A stretch of DNA of 35,339 bases from contig CAMAVC010000031.1 in the NCBI GenBank assembly GCA_945861585.1, positions 1 to 35,339 on the forward strand. The letters run 5' to 3'. The position numbers were made by a program, and so were the translations under genes. Of the stretch, positions 34,981 through 35,339 are shown piece by piece. Under the pieces are notes generated by a model. It worked only from the letters and a program-made list of their open reading frames with translations. It made no database searches and was not told where the DNA came from. Source of the stretch: Planctomicrobium piriforme (GTDB taxonomy: Bacteria > Planctomycetota > Planctomycetia > Pirellulales > UBA1268). Position 1 is the first letter of the stretch; each line of letters starts with the position of its first letter.

Positions 34981-35339
34981 ATGCCCGTCGTCGATCCTGC
35001 TCATCCGCTCGGCCAACTGCTGCGCCGTGACCCGCGCTATAAACTCGACGCGTATTTGTTCGTCCTCGAAGCGCTGTCATTCGCCCAGGAATCGCTCGGC
35101 ATGGGAGCGGAGCCACCGCTCGAGGATCTCGAGCCCGCCCGGGGGGCCGCCGATGCTCCGGCCAAGCCGCGGGCCCGGCCAGGCAAGCCGCGGCGGAAGC
35201 CGACGGAACGCCACCTCACGGGCCAGGAGCTCTGTGAAGCAGCCCGGCAATACGCCTTGCAGCAGTACGGCTACCTGGCCCGCACGGTGCTCGGGACGTG
35301 GGGCGTGCGGAACACGGCCGACCTCGGCGAGATCGTGTT
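34981..35339 (+). CDS. Minf_1886-family protein, 5' part only
   Basis: The gene runs off the end of the window after 119 codons with no stop. The visible part resembles the Minf_1886 family found in verrucomicrobia and planctomycetes: LLRRDPRYKLDAYLFVLEAL at residues 14-33, then a Pro/Arg/Lys-rich insert (about 45-75), then LTGQELCEAARQYALQQYGYLARTVLGTWGVRNTADLGEIVF. No catalytic residues are recognisable and function is unknown. The ATG has GAGG about six bases upstream. Confidence 0.8.
   Translation, partial: MPVVDPAHPLGQLLRRDPRYKLDAYLFVLEALSFAQESLGMGAEPPLEDLEPARGAADAPAKPRARPGKPRRKPTERHLTGQELCEAARQYALQQYGYLARTVLGTWGVRNTADLGEIV

Overview
The window is a GC-rich bacterial chromosome segment that reads as a planctomycete, most likely Pirellulales or a close relative. 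The lineage markers are a DUF1549/DUF1553 plus DUF1501 gene pair, a DUF1080 protein, a LamG protein with a PEP-CTERM tail, a TIGR03009-type secreted protein and a Minf_1886-family protein. These families were recognised by eye from the translations; no database search was run.

Layout: (1) 72-1561, two overlapping genes of the futalosine route to menaquinone (mqnB, mqnD). (2) 1773-2573, a secreted LamG/PEP-CTERM protein. (3) 2634-4733, an EF-G-type GTPase outside the usual str context. (4) 4753-5389, a small unknown ORF overlapping a MNT-type nucleotidyltransferase. (5) 5655-7558 (minus), a LytTR response regulator and its LytS-like kinase, divergent from a DUF1080 secreted protein (7634-8386). 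(6) 8527-25021, a long S10-spc-alpha ribosomal cluster in canonical order: S10, L3, L4, L23, L2, S19, L22, S3, L16, L29, S17, L14, L24, L5, S14, S8, L6, L18, S5, L15, SecY, Adk, Map, L36, S13, S11, S4, RpoA, L17. L30 and IF-1 are missing from their usual places. (7) 25123-28184, the DUF1549/DUF1553 and DUF1501 pair. (8) 28267-32375, biosynthetic arginine decarboxylase and glutamine-dependent NAD synthetase, separated by a palindromic repeat that recurs after nadE. (9) 32829-33821 (minus), a D-lactate-dehydrogenase-like enzyme. (10) 33959 to the end, a TIGR03009 protein and the start of a Minf_1886-family gene.

The ribosomal cluster supplies ribosome parts, the SecYEG channel core, nucleoside monophosphate kinase, N-terminal Met removal and the RNA polymerase alpha subunit. 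Many genes abut or overlap by 1-4 nt, and S3/L16 overlap by 62 nt. Candidate regulatory sites are a promoter and hairpin ahead of rpsJ, a mutually exclusive pairing that could mask the rplC start, two T-tracts before rpsH, and a well-spaced promoter before rpmJ.

No CRISPR array, tRNA, rRNA, transposase or prophage gene was seen. The least explained items are the MITE-like palindromic element (two full copies and one end fragment), the small-ORF/nucleotidyltransferase pair with a possibly leaderless promoter, and the rplC leader.
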